NCBI RefSeq assembly: GCF_047511655.1
Contig: NC_133397.1
Coordinates: forward strand, 10,255,501 to 10,319,500
Direction: 5' to 3'
Length of the DNA: 64,000 nt
Origin: Castor canadensis
Taxonomy: Eukaryota > Chordata > Mammalia > Rodentia > Castoridae
The translations under genes and the position numbers were made by a program. The notes beneath the pieces were generated by a model. That model searched no databases, was not told the DNA's origin, and saw only the letters and a list, made by a program, of their open reading frames with translations. Shown piece by piece: positions 47,302-59,519 of this stretch (the stretch's first letter is position 1; each line of letters starts with the position of its first letter).

Positions 47302-47990
47302 TTTTTCTTGGAAAGGATTTATTTTAGTATAACAAGATAAAGTATAGATAAGGGGGGACGGGGGAAGAAAAAGAGAAACACTTCCTGTTCCCTATGCAGG
47401 AAACGGGAGCAAAGACTGAATATGTTGGTCTCCATCTCTTCTTATATTGGAGATCTGGGAGAATACAATAAGGCAAAGATAATGGGCCTGGATGGCTGAG
47501 ATGACTGTTAAAACAGGGAAGGGTCACCCTCCCAGATCACACCCAGAATCACACCCAATTACATCCACATCCCACCCACATCATGGAGACAATAGGTGTC
47601 CTTTGAATTTCCCTTGCATCACTCTCTACCCTTGAAGGGTCCTTGTAGCTTGTTAACATCTCAAAGAGGAAAGCTGAAGCCGGTAGCTTCTCTCTATTCC
47701 TGTAACTTAGCATCTAAAAGGTGACGGGAGGTGGCTAGCTGCTCTGCCTCTCCAGTCTTTACTTCCTTGTTTCAATGTTAGAGTGTGGCCTTTTAAATAT
47801 TTATTAAAATAGTACAATTCCCCTGTCTCCTTATCTATCTCTCCTGCTTCGTTTACCCCTTAAATGTCTTTGGTCCCTTTTAATCTTAAAAGGGGTGCAG
47901 AGGCGTAAGAGTCCAACCTTCTATAGCTACTCCCTGCTGAATTTGGGTGCTGGCCTTACCTAGAAAGGGAACCAAAAAGTCATTTTCCTG
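47302..47990. other. intergenic, unidentified, possibly LTR-derived
   Basis: Starts 'ttggaaaggatttattttag', a phrase often found at the end of antisense rodent LTRs. The remainder is not a family I can name. No gene is seen. Confidence 0.4.
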
Positions 47991-48001
47991 TCTTGAATTT
48001 A

Positions 48002-48091
48002 GGGCTGGCAGAGTGGCTTACCTGGTAGAACGCCTGCTTAGCAAGCATGAGGCCTTGAGTTTAAACCCTAGTACCACCAAAAAAAAAAATC
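48002..48091 (+). mobile_element. ID-like (tRNA-derived) SINE monomer
   Basis: GGGCTGGCAGAGTGGCTTAC, 'ctggtagaacgcctgcttagc', 'aagcatgaggccttgagttt' and 'ccctagtaccacc' followed by poly-A. It shows internal promoter-like A and B box regions typical of tRNA-derived SINEs. TCTTGAATTTA before it (47991-48001) and TCTTAAATTTA after it (48104-48114) may be a target-site duplication, although about 14 non-A bases separate the tail from the second copy. Confidence 0.85.
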
Positions 48092-48114
48092 GTACACCTC
48101 CCATCTTAAATTTA

Positions 48115-51100
48115 GGAGGTAACAAGGAAATTCAGTTGGCAGAAAATTTAGTTGAAGGGTTGCCAGGATCAGGACTGGGAGAAATGAAGTTATTCTTTTA
48201 CTAAAAAAGAAATTAGTGAAAGCCATCATTTAAGGTTAAAAAAATGCTTTTTATGTGAATAAAGTTAATGCGACTTTTAAGAAGAATCATAACAGCATTA
48301 AGGAAGTACAAAGTCTATAGACTGAACATACTGAAGACACCTGCTGTCCATAGAAACAGTAGTAGATTAATGGCTTTTATAAAGATGGAGACTAGTATCA
48401 CCAGTTGTCTATTTTAGATGGTAATGGTTAAGTCAAGAGGTAGGTTGTTATGAAAAATCTTAATATGATCTTTGTTAGGTGGCGTTCTGGTTTGAGTAAT
48501 TTTTTGTTAGACTCTGGGTTCAGACTTAATTACCTGTGGGTCACTCAGTGTTTCCCTGCAAGAGCAAAGTTGTTTATTGTGCCCACAGCAGTTCTAATAT
48601 CTTCACGAGCAATGTTTTATTGCAAAAAGTTACAGTGCTAGCTTCATGATCAAATATAAAGAAACTCTCTTCTTTACTGAAAACAAATGATACTTCTATG
48701 TCTCCCCTAAATACTTTTTCTGTCTTACAGCTGGGGTAATCTTGTAGGCTTTCAGGGCAAAGAGGAATGCCTTCACAGCCCCAAGAGGCGTTGTCTTCTT
48801 GTCTCCACAGGCTGTCAGTCTCCCCTTATGCTGCCTCTAGCCACCACCAGAAGCCTCTGATGATCATCAACTCACCTTTAATCCATCCCGTCTTTTGAAA
48901 ATTCCCAGGTCTCATTCTTATGACCCTGACTGCCCTGAGCCTGACATTTGCTGATCCCTTTAATTTACATAAGGTTGTCATATTTACCAAATAACAATGC
49001 ATGGTACCCAGTTAAACCTGAATTTCAGATAAATAAATAATTTTTGGTCTGAGTACATCCTGAGTAAACTTCGGATCCTGTACTCATGAGAAAAGGAAAT
49101 ACTATTTGCAGACCATAGAGTAGAAAACCAAGATCATGAGGGTTAAAGAAATGACCTAAGATTACACAGCAATGAGTTGATGTCACTGGTGTTTGATATG
49201 AGATTGGCTGACCTGGGAGTCTGTGTTTTGCTCTAGTAACAGCATATCTACAGTACTTGACAGTTTTCAAAACACTTTTAGATGCATGATTTTAATTAAT
49301 CTTCACAGGAGCCCTGTGAGGAAGGTGACATAACTCATTCCTTCTAAGACACTCTTTTCTTTTGTAACACTTTAACATCTCTAACTTGAAGGTGTATTTT
49401 ATTGTCAGTCGTGTGTCAGCCTAGTAGACAGCACTGTTTTTTCATCTTTTAGTCCTGCATGAAGTAATGCCGTCTTGCATTCAATTATGTACAACATTAT
49501 CAACTCCTTTCCACAGCAGGGAAACAAGATCAGGGAAGGCTGGCTTCCAGCCTAAGGTGGTAGATGCTGTAATTAAACTGATGTCTCGCCCTCCTTCTTC
49601 TCTGCATATGTTGAGAAGAAATTGCAGACTTTTCCCCCATAATGCACAGTGGAGTTAGTGGGTTCAGTGAACTATGTCAGATATCTGACTCTGCCTCAGA
49701 AAAGAGGTAGCATTGTGTATCTACCCCCCACCCTTCTGAAGTTCTTACAGACCTTCACGACCCAGCAGGTGAAATGAAGAATCTGGCAAGGGACGGTGTG
49801 CTTCTTTTTGCCTATATCATCCAGGGGAACACTACAAGAAAGGCAAATTGCAATGTTTAGTTGCAATGTCCTACAAATGAAAGACTGAAGAACTGGGAGG
49901 TAGAAGCTTGCCATAGTAGAGTCATCCTGTTGCCTGGCCCGGCCAGCTGGAGAGTGCTCTGACAACGTGCAAGCTGCTTGCTCTAAGCCTGGGTCCCAGT
50001 CCAATTGCTTCATGACTCAGGCTGTGCTGCCACTGCCTTTTCCCCTCTGAGTTAGGTCTACAGTCTAGACTGTGCTGGAAGCAATCACTTTTGACATCAG
50101 TCCCAAACTCCCCAGCATGAATTCACAGTACCTTGTTCCAAGTGCTGGATTCTTGGGCTCCAAACTACTAATATCAGGAAGGAATATTAGAAAAGAGAAA
50201 CACATTTTGCATGGGAAAAGAAGAACAGGAAGAAAAAATTAGATATTGATTGCAAGCAGACAGGTTTGAAATTGAATTAAGTTGTTAGAGCCTGAGGGGC
50301 AGGGGGCATCTGCCCAAAAGATTATCATATCCAGAAAGATGGTATGCAGGCTATAGAATTAAAGGCATGTAACATGGTGACCTTCCCTTAAAGAAAAAGA
50401 GACTCCCTGAGATCAGAAACACATCTGCAGATTACTCTTTGTATTGATAACAATCAGATACATTACACCTCACTAAGCTCTTAGTAATCAATCACATCCT
50501 TTGAAACTTGCATCATGGGTATGGGGGCTGGTCAATGTTAATAGTCTCATTTGAGGACAAAGAAACAGAGGCTCAAAGACCTCAGCAACTTTGCTCAAGT
50601 TGACAGACTAATAATAATGACTGAGTTGGAAACTGAGTCCAGATCTTCTGACTTTGTGGGGGTTTTTTTTGTTTTCTTTCTCTCCTTGTACCATAGCCAT
50701 TGGCATATTAGGGAAATAAGAACATAGATCAGGTTTGGTTGGGTGAAGTTGGAAGAAAGCTAGGGAAGAGTTAGGGAGAGTGGAAAGAGAAGGTAGAGCC
50801 AAGAAGTGGCTTAAGAATTTGCACTGTTTTTGGTAGGTTCTGGCCTGCTGGAATCTTTGGCATGTATACAAATAGGAAAGTCATAGTCTAAATATAAGAT
50901 GCTAAAGGCTCAGAGTAGGGAGGAGGTCTTAGATAAAAGGCTTTTGAATATGAATTAGAGGATTATGAAGAGGACTGTGGTCTCCTTACTACTGATGCAG
51001 GGAATTCCATTTTGTTTTTTAATGACATCTTTTCCTCCCATGTAGCCAGGTTTGCTCAAAATAGTGTCATGGAAAGAGAATGGTTTCTTGAATCCAACAT

Positions 51101-53362
51101 AGTGAGTTGAAGGTTTTTGACCTTGTGCAAAGGGATGTTACCTGTCTTGGGAGGCTTTCCTGAGATCCTTCACATGAAGCCAGTTCATTCACTCTCTCCT
51201 GGGCTTCCTGAATCTGGTTCTTGTTCTGTTACAGCCTCACACACCATAATCAATTATTCTTTTAAGCTTTTGCTTTTGTTTTACACTCTTGGCTCCTTAA
51301 AGATTTTGTGTCATTGCAACTTTATCACCTGCATCAATGTCTGGCAAAGAAGAGACTCAGCATCTCCCCACAGGAGCACTGGGAGAGTGGGAAGGATGAA
51401 AAGCAATGGTGGAAAGTTGAGCAAACTCCAGAAAAATAGATAATTTTTCTCTTGTTTCCTCCAAGACCCTCAGCTTTCTCTCTTCTTCCAGTGGCTCAAG
51501 CTCCTGTCACAGCCTCTAGCTCTAACCCACATACAGGTGAGCTCCAAAAGGAGCAGGTCTGGGATTAAAAAAAGAGAATGTCCTTTCACAGGAAGCAAGT
51601 AAGTTATAGTAACTAAAGAACTGATGAAGCTCTTTCACTTCCTTTAGCACCCCTTTTGAGCCTAACTATTTCTCCACGGTAAAATGGACAGAAGTACTAT
51701 TTTCTTTGTACAGATGAGGGAACTGAGTGTCAGAGAGGCAGAGAGATACATGCAAGGTCACACAGTTCCTAGTGATCCATTTAAAACCTGAAGCTAAGCT
51801 GTCTCATTCCCCTTCTCTATGTATCCCCTGGGCTTCATCTCTCCAAGGTAATACAAAGATAATAATGCTGAAAATAACAGGAGAAGAGCTACATCAACTT
51901 CTGGGAAGTGAGGTGGTGCTCACTGAGTGTGGGTTGGGAGGCTGCACAGCCTACACTTCCTGCTCAGTCAGAAGACAGGCCTTTAGTCCCTAGGAGGAGA
52001 GTGGGCCCCACAGAGCTGCACTGGGAGCTGAATCATGGCAAGCCTGACTGTTTGATCAGAAAGAATGGTGTGGGTGGTCCCATCCCAGACAGAAGACACT
52101 TGGCCAGATGGAGATGTGCCTGTAGACACAGATCTGTGGGCTTGTTGCCGGATCCTTGGGGCTGCTCTCTTTTGACTGAGTAGACTGCAGAGGTAGTAGC
52201 AGCCAGGAGCTACTTATAGCACTTGGAGGTCTCAGACCTCTCAAGTAGGGACACATCCAAAGGGGACAAGAGGCCACACTGGTTGTGGTGAGAGGCTGAG
52301 GCACCCAGAAGCACAGACATAACCTTGTTCTTGGTAGGGAAATTTGGATAGTGACAGCAGTGTGGCAAAGATGCTATTTATACAATCCCCATCTGGTGAA
52401 CATTCTGGGTGCTTCCCTTCGGGCACACTGAAATATAGCAGGTTATCAAGCTGAGGACTCCTTCTGAGTAGTCTGGGAGAGGGCCCTGTCCAAAAATGAT
52501 TCCACTGAGTGGAAGACTGGATAGCCCTTCCTTTTTCCTCCATAACAATCATAATAGTCACAAGGGCAGTGCTAGACTTTTCTAATCTTTATAATGATCC
52601 TGCTAAGTAGGTGTCATTATGCCATTGTACATGTGGGGAAATGAGATATTCATAAGTGACTTACTCAAGAGGTATGGCTGACCCACCCACAGCCTCTGCT
52701 GGGTTCACTCAGGTAGTTGGAGTTGGACTCAGGTCTCTCTGACTTCATGGCACAGACATGGCCTCGCTGTGTCTCACACCCTATACCACCCACTCACCTT
52801 CTCCTTCCTATACCCCTCCCAGCTTTCTGGAGGAAAAGATTCCTTAAAACTCATCTCGAGAGATAGCCAAGAAGACTGCTGCTGTCATTGGCCCAGCACT
52901 GAAATGTTACATGGCTTCAGTTGCCTGAAATTTTAGGCAAATGTTACCCTCTTGTCTTTGGCAAACTCAATTGCACATTCCATAGCCAGAGAGCCTGACT
53001 AGACACAACTTCCTGGGCACTTTCTCTGCCTATCCTGCCCTTCCTGTGAGAACATCTTGGCTGTGCCACCAGCCTGGGGTCTGTAGCCGGAAGAGGAGCA
53101 TGTCTGCCTCCCCCCCTCACCCCCCCAGAGTCCTGTGAGAGCTCATCACGGTGTGGAGAGGGTCTAGAATGTCCTCTGTTTAGGTTAGCCTTCCACCCTG
53201 CTGATTATGGGAAGGAAGCAGGGCCAGAAAAAGGAGCTCAGAAGCCATTTGAGAGCATTTACACCCATGAATGAAGACCATTATAGAACTACAAATGTAA
53301 CTGAATTTGGAAGAATCCCAGGAAAATTAGCACTAAGTGTTTGTAACTTACTTTAATCTGGC
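48115..53362. other. intergenic, no gene seen
   Basis: The longest repeat-poor stretch downstream of TRIB2. Only MIR/L2-class scraps are visible: about 49100-49330, 50460-50640, 51690-51810 ('ttgtacagatgagggaactgagtg') and 52580-52740 ('gtacatgtggggaaatgag'). Frames are short and overlapping. Low repeat content may reflect constraint, but nothing in the sequence names a function. Confidence 0.5.
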
Positions 53363-53418
53363 AGGAAGGAAGGAAAGGAAGGAACAAGCAGAAGGAGGGG
53401 AAGAAAGGAAGAAAGAAA
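53363..53418 (+). repeat. GGAA/GAAA-rich polypurine tract
   Basis: Imperfect GGAA, AAGG and GAAA repeats, almost all purine on this strand. Confidence 0.85.
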
Positions 53419-53529
53419 TCAGCCTTTACTGATTATGCCTGTGTCCTTCTCAATGATGGTGCTTCCAGACCGGAATGAGAGACAGGGCGTTTAGTTCAGA
53501 TCCATAGCAGAACAACATGTGACTGTTTC

Positions 53530-53590
53530 CTTTTTCTTTCTTTCTTTCCTCTTCCTTCCTTCCTTCCTTCCTTCCTTCCTTCCTTCCTTT
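53530..53590 (+). repeat. (TTCC)n polypyrimidine microsatellite
   Basis: TTTC repeats pass into about ten TTCC units, then a T-run that is the complement of the tail of the adjoining antisense SINE. The array probably expanded from that A-rich tail. Confidence 0.9.
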
Positions 53591-53898
53591 TTTTTCAGTA
53601 GTAGAGGTTGAATCCAGGGCCTTGTACTTGCTAGGCAGGTGCTCTACCACTTGAGCCATTCTGCCAGACCTTTTCACTTTGATTGTTTTTGAGAGAGTCT
53701 CCCTTTATCTCTGGACCGGTCTGGACCACAATACCATCTGTGCTTCTCCACATAAGTGGGATGACAGGTGTGTACCACCATGTGGTTGAGATGGGGGCTT
53801 GTAACTGTTTTGCCCAAGCTGGCCTCAAACTGGAATTCTCCCAATCTCTGACTCCTGAGTAGTTAGGATTATAAGCGTTAGCCCCCTCACTTGGCCTC
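53590..53898 (-). mobile_element. composite SINE: ID-like plus two 7SL-derived units, antisense
   Basis: The + strand reads AGTAGTAGAGGTTGAATCCA, 'cttgctaggcaggtgctcta' and 'ccacttgagccattctgcc' (ID complement). A first 7SL complement ends 'atgacaggtgtgtaccacca'; a second has 'gcccaagctggcctcaaact', 'tctctgactcctgagtag' and 'aggattataagcgttagcc'. This is the same three-part design as the elements at 23117 and 58609. Confidence 0.85.
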
Positions 53899-54381
53899 TT
53901 TCTTCTTACCCAGGACAAGGATCAGGTGAGGTACTGGTGGGCACTAGAACTGGTAAGACCACCATATGACATTGGTAGCTTCAAGCCATCAGGATAAGGG
54001 AGACTAAGTGAGTGAGTGCAGGTCAGGTAGAATGATCAGAGAGAAAGGAGGAGGAGATATGATGTGTGAGGAGGATCATTGCTGAGCTCTGTCTGTGTGG
54101 AAGTTCTTCAGCCAAATCTCTCAGCAAGTCCAACTTGTTTTATTTAGGAAGATAAATATTATTTAGTGGAGTGTGATGGACTACAGTGGTCATTATTGTC
54201 AAGGGACTTGAGTTCTAGTCCTATTCTGCCACTAATTGACACACACCTTTCCTTTTCTCTGCTCCTTTACAAAATGAGAGGTGAGAAGGGGACCTCTTCA
54301 ATGATCCTCTTCCAAAATAGTCTCTTGTTTATTTATGCTGACATCCTGCAGAAAACTGGGGACTACTTAGTGTGTCCTAAC

Positions 54382-54420
54382 GGAAGGGAGGGAAAGAAGG
54401 AAGGAAGGAGGGAGGGAGGG
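54382..54420 (+). repeat. (GGAA/GGGA)n polypurine microsatellite
   Basis: GGAAGGGAGGGAAAGAAGG and continuing GGAGGGAGGGAGGG. Further GA-rich sequence extends to about 54550, so the purine-rich block spans roughly 170 bases. Confidence 0.9.
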
Positions 54421-54550
54421 ACCGAGAGAGGAGGGCAAGTAGATATAAGGAAAGATGTAGAAAGGCTGAAATTAAAAGAAATAAGGAGGACAAAAGGTGA
54501 AAATCAAGAAGGAGAGGAAGATACAAAAGAAGAAAGAAGAAAAGAAGGGA

Positions 54551-57500
54551 ATTGTACAGAGAGATGCCTGTGCCACTGAAGATGGGTTTTTAGACAGCTG
54601 CCGTCCTGCCACCGGGCTCACACGGGCACTGGTCCAGACGCAATGTGATTTGATGGCTTCCTCTGAGGAACAACTTCCGTAACTGTGGAGCTGATCAGGC
54701 ACCCCAGCTGTCTTTCAGCACAGTCACTGCTGTCTCTGAAGGATGCTGGAAGTGGAATAACTGACACTTGTTCCCTTGCCAGTGTTGTGCCGGGAGAAAT
54801 ATGCTGCTGGAGTTCACTATTTTACTGCTAGCCTCTTGTGTTGCCTGAGGGCTTGTCTGTACACCTGAACTTCTCAATAACATGGAGATGATGTGGGAGG
54901 CCACTGCAAGTGGGCACTTCAAGCAGACCACACATCGCAATCAGAGCTCAAAGAGACTAAGTGAGGTCGCATGAGATGAAATAGAGGTTGCTTTGAGAAT
55001 GATATTAAAACTGCAAAATTCTTCCAGAATTATCATTGCTGATTTTGTTAAAGTTACTTTAGTGAACTTCTTTTAAAATAAAAGGATCCTGAGTTCCAGC
55101 ATGACAAAAACCACGATACATATCTCACTTTATCACTCTATCTTGAAAAAGTAATTTAAACTTCCAAAGCCTCAGTCTTCGTACCTGTGTGAGGGGTGAT
55201 CACCCTGATCTTGTAGACCTATAGTAAGAATGACAGACCTGTGTGAGTCGCTTTTTGCTGTGAATCTTGGCACTAGCAAGTGTTCAGTAAATGATTATTT
55301 GCAGGGCCTTATGCACCTGATTCTACTTCATTGAGGTGCACCAAAACATGCACTTTACTGGAAAATGTTCGTTTATTTTAAAAAGAAGAAGAAAGGCTTT
55401 ACGTGCCGAATACATTCAGAAGGAAGTCCAGTAGGGTCTGTGATGTTCATTCCTTGGCTGACAGGTCAATGGCCTTTCAATGTTTATTTACGCCTGACCC
55501 TCTGGTCACTTAGCTCTGGTATTAGCTCAACTGAATGTATTTCATCCACCTGGAAGGATGCTTGACCTTCACTATGACACCTCCAGGTACTGTCACAAAC
55601 TTCTCTAAATACTTTCAAGCTTAATCCTTAGACTCATTTTCTTCAAGTACTATAGTTTTACACTGTTCTGCACAATTTTACTTCCTCCCTGGAAACTTTG
55701 AAAGTATTTTTGTATTCTTCTATTTCCTGTCGTTTACCAAGTTTTCTAAGAAGTATCAGCTGTTCATACCATCTGGTCAAAGTCTGAATTAGAGAAGGGT
55801 GGTGAGAAGAAATTTCATCATTCCTGGTTTCAGGTATGTGGGCAGGAAACCAAGAGATTTGGTGAACTCCCTTCTTTGTCCTGCTGGATTAAGCCAATGT
55901 TTAATAAAAGACATTGTTTGAAAGTGGTATTTTGTAAAACTATTCACATAGATATAAACACACTCGCATATATATCTACAAGAAAAGAGTGTGAAACAGA
56001 CTACAAATAAGGTAGGTCAGACTTCTAATTGCATTTCTGTCATTGTTATAATCATTACATAATCCTATAAAGAAGATCAAATTATTCCAACTTTAAGGAT
56101 AATAATTCTGAGGTGCAGAACTGTTAATTTTGCTCTCAATACCAAACCGATATTATCTAGAACAGTGACTATTCAAATTTGGTCCTCCTAGTCCCCAAGC
56201 CAAACACTCAAATCTCAGATTTGAAAAGACCATTTGTGTGACTATGACTTTCTCTGGACACCCACACTGGGGGCACTGGTCTTCCCTGGTATGTGCTTGG
56301 TAATCAGAATGGATGTCTAATCCATTCAGAGACTCCACCTGCAGACCTTTGTCTCATTTTTCATACATGGTGTCTAATCAAGTTTATTTACAGCCAAACC
56401 TGTGCAGACACAATTTAGACACTTGGGTTAAATAAGTAAAAAAAGACAAAATTTCTACACATCATCAATTTATAATGTAGTAGGAGTTTGGGGAAATAAA
56501 TAAAAAATTAAGTAAGATAAATTCATAGTATAATATCAAGAAAATAAATGGGAAGATGTGAGTCACAATTATGTTAGGGAGGGAGGGTGGGGAAGTTGTC
56601 TTAGATATTCTGTGTAGGAAAATATTGTCCAACTGGGATTGGAAGATGAGAAGAAGAGTCTAGGAACACTGGTCCTGGAGGTTGGTACAGCAAAAGCCAG
56701 GGCACATCATGAACCCAGTCTGTGTAGAGGAAGTACAGTACATCTTGTGTTGCTGTACCTTCATTAATGAGAGTGAGAAAGGTACCAGTGAGCCTGGAGG
56801 AGGTTATTTGGGCCTTGTAGACAGAGTAAAAGGAAGGTTTTCAATTTCATTTCAAATGTAATAGGTTGATAGGAAGTGATTAAACTCAAGGAATGGATAG
56901 CCTGATTTTGGTTTGGGGGATCCCACTCAGAATTCAATGTGGGTAAGGACTTTCAGGAACAAGGAAAGAACAGGAAGATGTTTAGGAAGTTCCTCAGAAA
57001 AACAGACAAGGGATGACACAGTGTGGGTTGGTACAGGCAGGAGAAACTGGAGATTTGGAAACTTCCAAATGCATCTCAGACCACGACTATTACAGGGCAG
57101 ACAGGTGGACTGATGTGGTTACAAAGGAAGTTGAGTGATCTAATCAAGATAGGAAGGAAGGAGTTGGATATGGATTAGGGGTGACTGTTGACTCCTCATG
57201 CCCTGCTACATGAGTGAATGCATGCTGAAGCAGTGGTGTAGGAGCATGAGAACCCTATGAAGTGCGGCCATGCAAAGTGTGGCCAGGAAAATATGGTGAG
57301 AAGAGAAGATATCAAGCCTGGGAAGAAGGTCCCAGGTGGATGTCAGAGCCCAGTTTCAGAGGTGATGCCCACCAAGAAAATCCCCAAAGAGCAGTGGTGG
57401 ATAGACTGTCTGCAGATACCCAGAGAAACTTACCCCTCTCTTCCCAGCAACCTTTTGCTCTCCTCTGATGCCTTAGCTCCTCTTCCCCTCCTTCCTTTCA

Positions 57501-58598
57501 TTCTTCCTTCTCACCTCATTTGTCATCAAAGGCTATTGTTTGAAGTGATTTCTCAAGGTCAGGTGTTGAAGGGATGCATGTTGATTAAATAAATTTGCTC
57601 CAAAGTGTTGGCAGATGGGAGCCCCACACACTTCCTAAGATTTTTAAAGGGCACATCAGTAAACCCCAACATTCTAATGAGTTATTGGTTCCGGAGATTA
57701 TGTGAATAGGTGCTATGAAAAAACCTAGGGGTATAGACTGATTCTGAGTGATTTATGACCAGAGAATATCTACACAGAAAGCTTAAAATTGTCCCACAGG
57801 GGATTCACTGTGCTCAAACACCCCTCAGTAGGCTGCCCTTTTAAAAGTTGCTTTTTGAGATTCCTTACTTCTAAAATACATGTGTCCTTAAAACTGGAAG
57901 AATCCCACCCAATGTGTATTTTATCAAACACTGTAGATTTGTAATTTTTTTTCATTTTTGGAGGGGGCGGGGGATGAAGCATCCAAAAGCAATACTAGGA
58001 TGCTGAACACAAGAAACAGGAGGATTCCATTAGGGAAAGGGCCTCGGTATCACCCTCTTGGGACACACTGCTTCATTCCTGCAAGAGATTCCATCTTTGA
58101 AATGTCTTCTGTTCAAAACTCCCTCCCGCCCCCTTTGAAATTTCACAGCTGTGAGACAGAGGGACTTTGAAGGGCGGAAAGACAAGGGGGATTTTTCCTT
58201 CCTTCATGGTCATATTTAACAGCCAGCTCCCAAATGGTATTAATAAACATTTAAACTTCAAAAACGTAACTTGACATTTCTATATCCTGTCCATTATTGC
58301 AATGTTTTTGTCTTACAAATGTTTTACCCAAGTGATTTCTATGGTACACATAGTACACAAATGGGTTTCTCAGTAACCTGTGCATCTATGTGTTTAAGAT
58401 TTTATAGGTCTCCAGAAGTAATGGGTACTTATTAGTCTTATCATAATTATTATCTAACCTATATTCAGCTAAGGGATTAGTACATAGGGCAGAGAAAGCA
58501 AACACGTATATGTTATTTTGGCAAAAGGGTCAATGAGAGAGTGGTAACATAAATACTAGCTTAACATCATTCATTTGAATTACAGTTATACTAGGTCA
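54551..58598. other. intergenic, no gene seen
   Basis: Unassigned apart from MIR/L2-like scraps near 55135-55290 and 56050-56110. No convincing gene, RNA gene or young transposon is visible. Confidence 0.5.
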
Positions 58599-58608
58599 CT
58601 TGTGTGAT

Positions 58609-58929
58609 TTTTTTTTTTTTTTTGGTGGTACTGGGGTTTGAACTCACAGCCTTGTGCTTGCTAGGCAGGCTCACCCTACCACTTGAGGCATGACCCAAGG
58701 CCTTTTTGCTTTAGTTGTTTTTTCAGTAGAGTTTTCTTCTTTATTCCCAGGCCAGCCTCTGACTGCTATCCTCTTACCTATACCTCCTGTGTAACTGGGA
58801 TTACAGGTGTGCACCTGCCTAGCTTGTTTGTTGAGATGGCACATCATTAACTTTTTTCCCAGACTGGCCTCAAATCCTCCCAATCTCTGCCTATCGTGTA
58901 GCTAGGATTATACTGCACATGGCTGGATG
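58609..58929 (-). mobile_element. composite SINE: ID-like plus two 7SL-derived units, antisense, with target duplication
   Basis: A T-run is followed by GGTGGTACTGGGGTTTGAAC, 'ccttgtgcttgctaggcagg' (ID complement), then two 7SL complements ('gggattacaggtgtgcacct' and 'gcctatcgtgtagctaggat'). CTTGTGTGAT (58599-58608) and CCTGTGTGAT (58930-58939) flank it with one mismatch and are the target-site duplication. Confidence 0.88.
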
Positions 58930-58939
58930 CCTGTGTGAT

Positions 58940-59040
58940 CTTGAGTAAGTCACTTAATCATCATGCTTAGTTTTCCCATCTGAAAATGGGGACAATAATA
59001 TTTTCTTGCTAGAAATCTAGAAGTTTAAGTTAAATGACAA
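58940..59040 (+). repeat. MIR-like fragment
   Basis: 'cttgagtaagtcacttaatc', 'gcttagttttcccatctg' and 'aaaatggggacaataata' are a well-preserved MIR core. The SINE at 58609 inserted at its edge. Confidence 0.75.
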
Positions 59041-59097
59041 GGTATTTAGCTGGCTTGTGCATAATATTGTTCAAAAGTGTTAATGTTTTAATAACAG

Positions 59098-59519
59098 TGT
59101 ATTAATTACTTTTATCATCACTGTGACTAAAATACCTGAGAGAACACTTTAAGAGGTGGAATTATTTATTTTGACTCAGGGTTCTAGAGGCATCAGTCCA
59201 TCTGGCAGGGAGGGTTTGTTAGAGCAGAGAAATTCAAATCATAGCACTTAAGAAGCAGAGATATGGGATACAAGAAGGAGTCACATCAAGAAATAATGTC
59301 TAAGACACACTCTCAATGCCCTACTTATTCCAACGAGGCCCCACCTCCTACCTTTCACCACCTTCCAATAATGCTATCAAGGATTAACCTATTAGGTCAG
59401 AGCTCTCACGGTCAAATCATCCTGGAAAGTTCATCACAGACACACCCCAAATTGTGCTCTACTAATCCCTTAAACATTTCTTAATCCAGTCAAATTGACA
59501 ATGAAGATGAACCTTCACA
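59098..59519 (-). mobile_element. ERVL-MaLR/ORR1- or MT-like LTR, antisense
   Basis: The + strand runs 'tcactgtgactaaaatacctg', 'tatttattttgactcagggtt', AGGCCCCACCTCCTACCTTT, 'ttccaataatgctatcaagg' and ends CAGTCAAATTGACAATGAAG, 'atgaaccttcaca'. This is the complement of a rodent-type MaLR LTR. Confidence 0.8.

Noticed and set aside
45914..47332. Paired frames MPSFIE...HWN in both duplicate copies
   Set aside because: The similarity comes from the DNA duplication. There is no further coding evidence, and the frames diverge at the ends.
48002..48091. tRNA-like sequence
   Set aside because: It is the head of an ID-type SINE with a poly-A tail. It is not a functional tRNA gene.
54166..54579. 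137-residue Lys/Glu/Arg-rich frame
   Set aside because: Its second half is the translation of a GGAA/GA-rich low-complexity tract.
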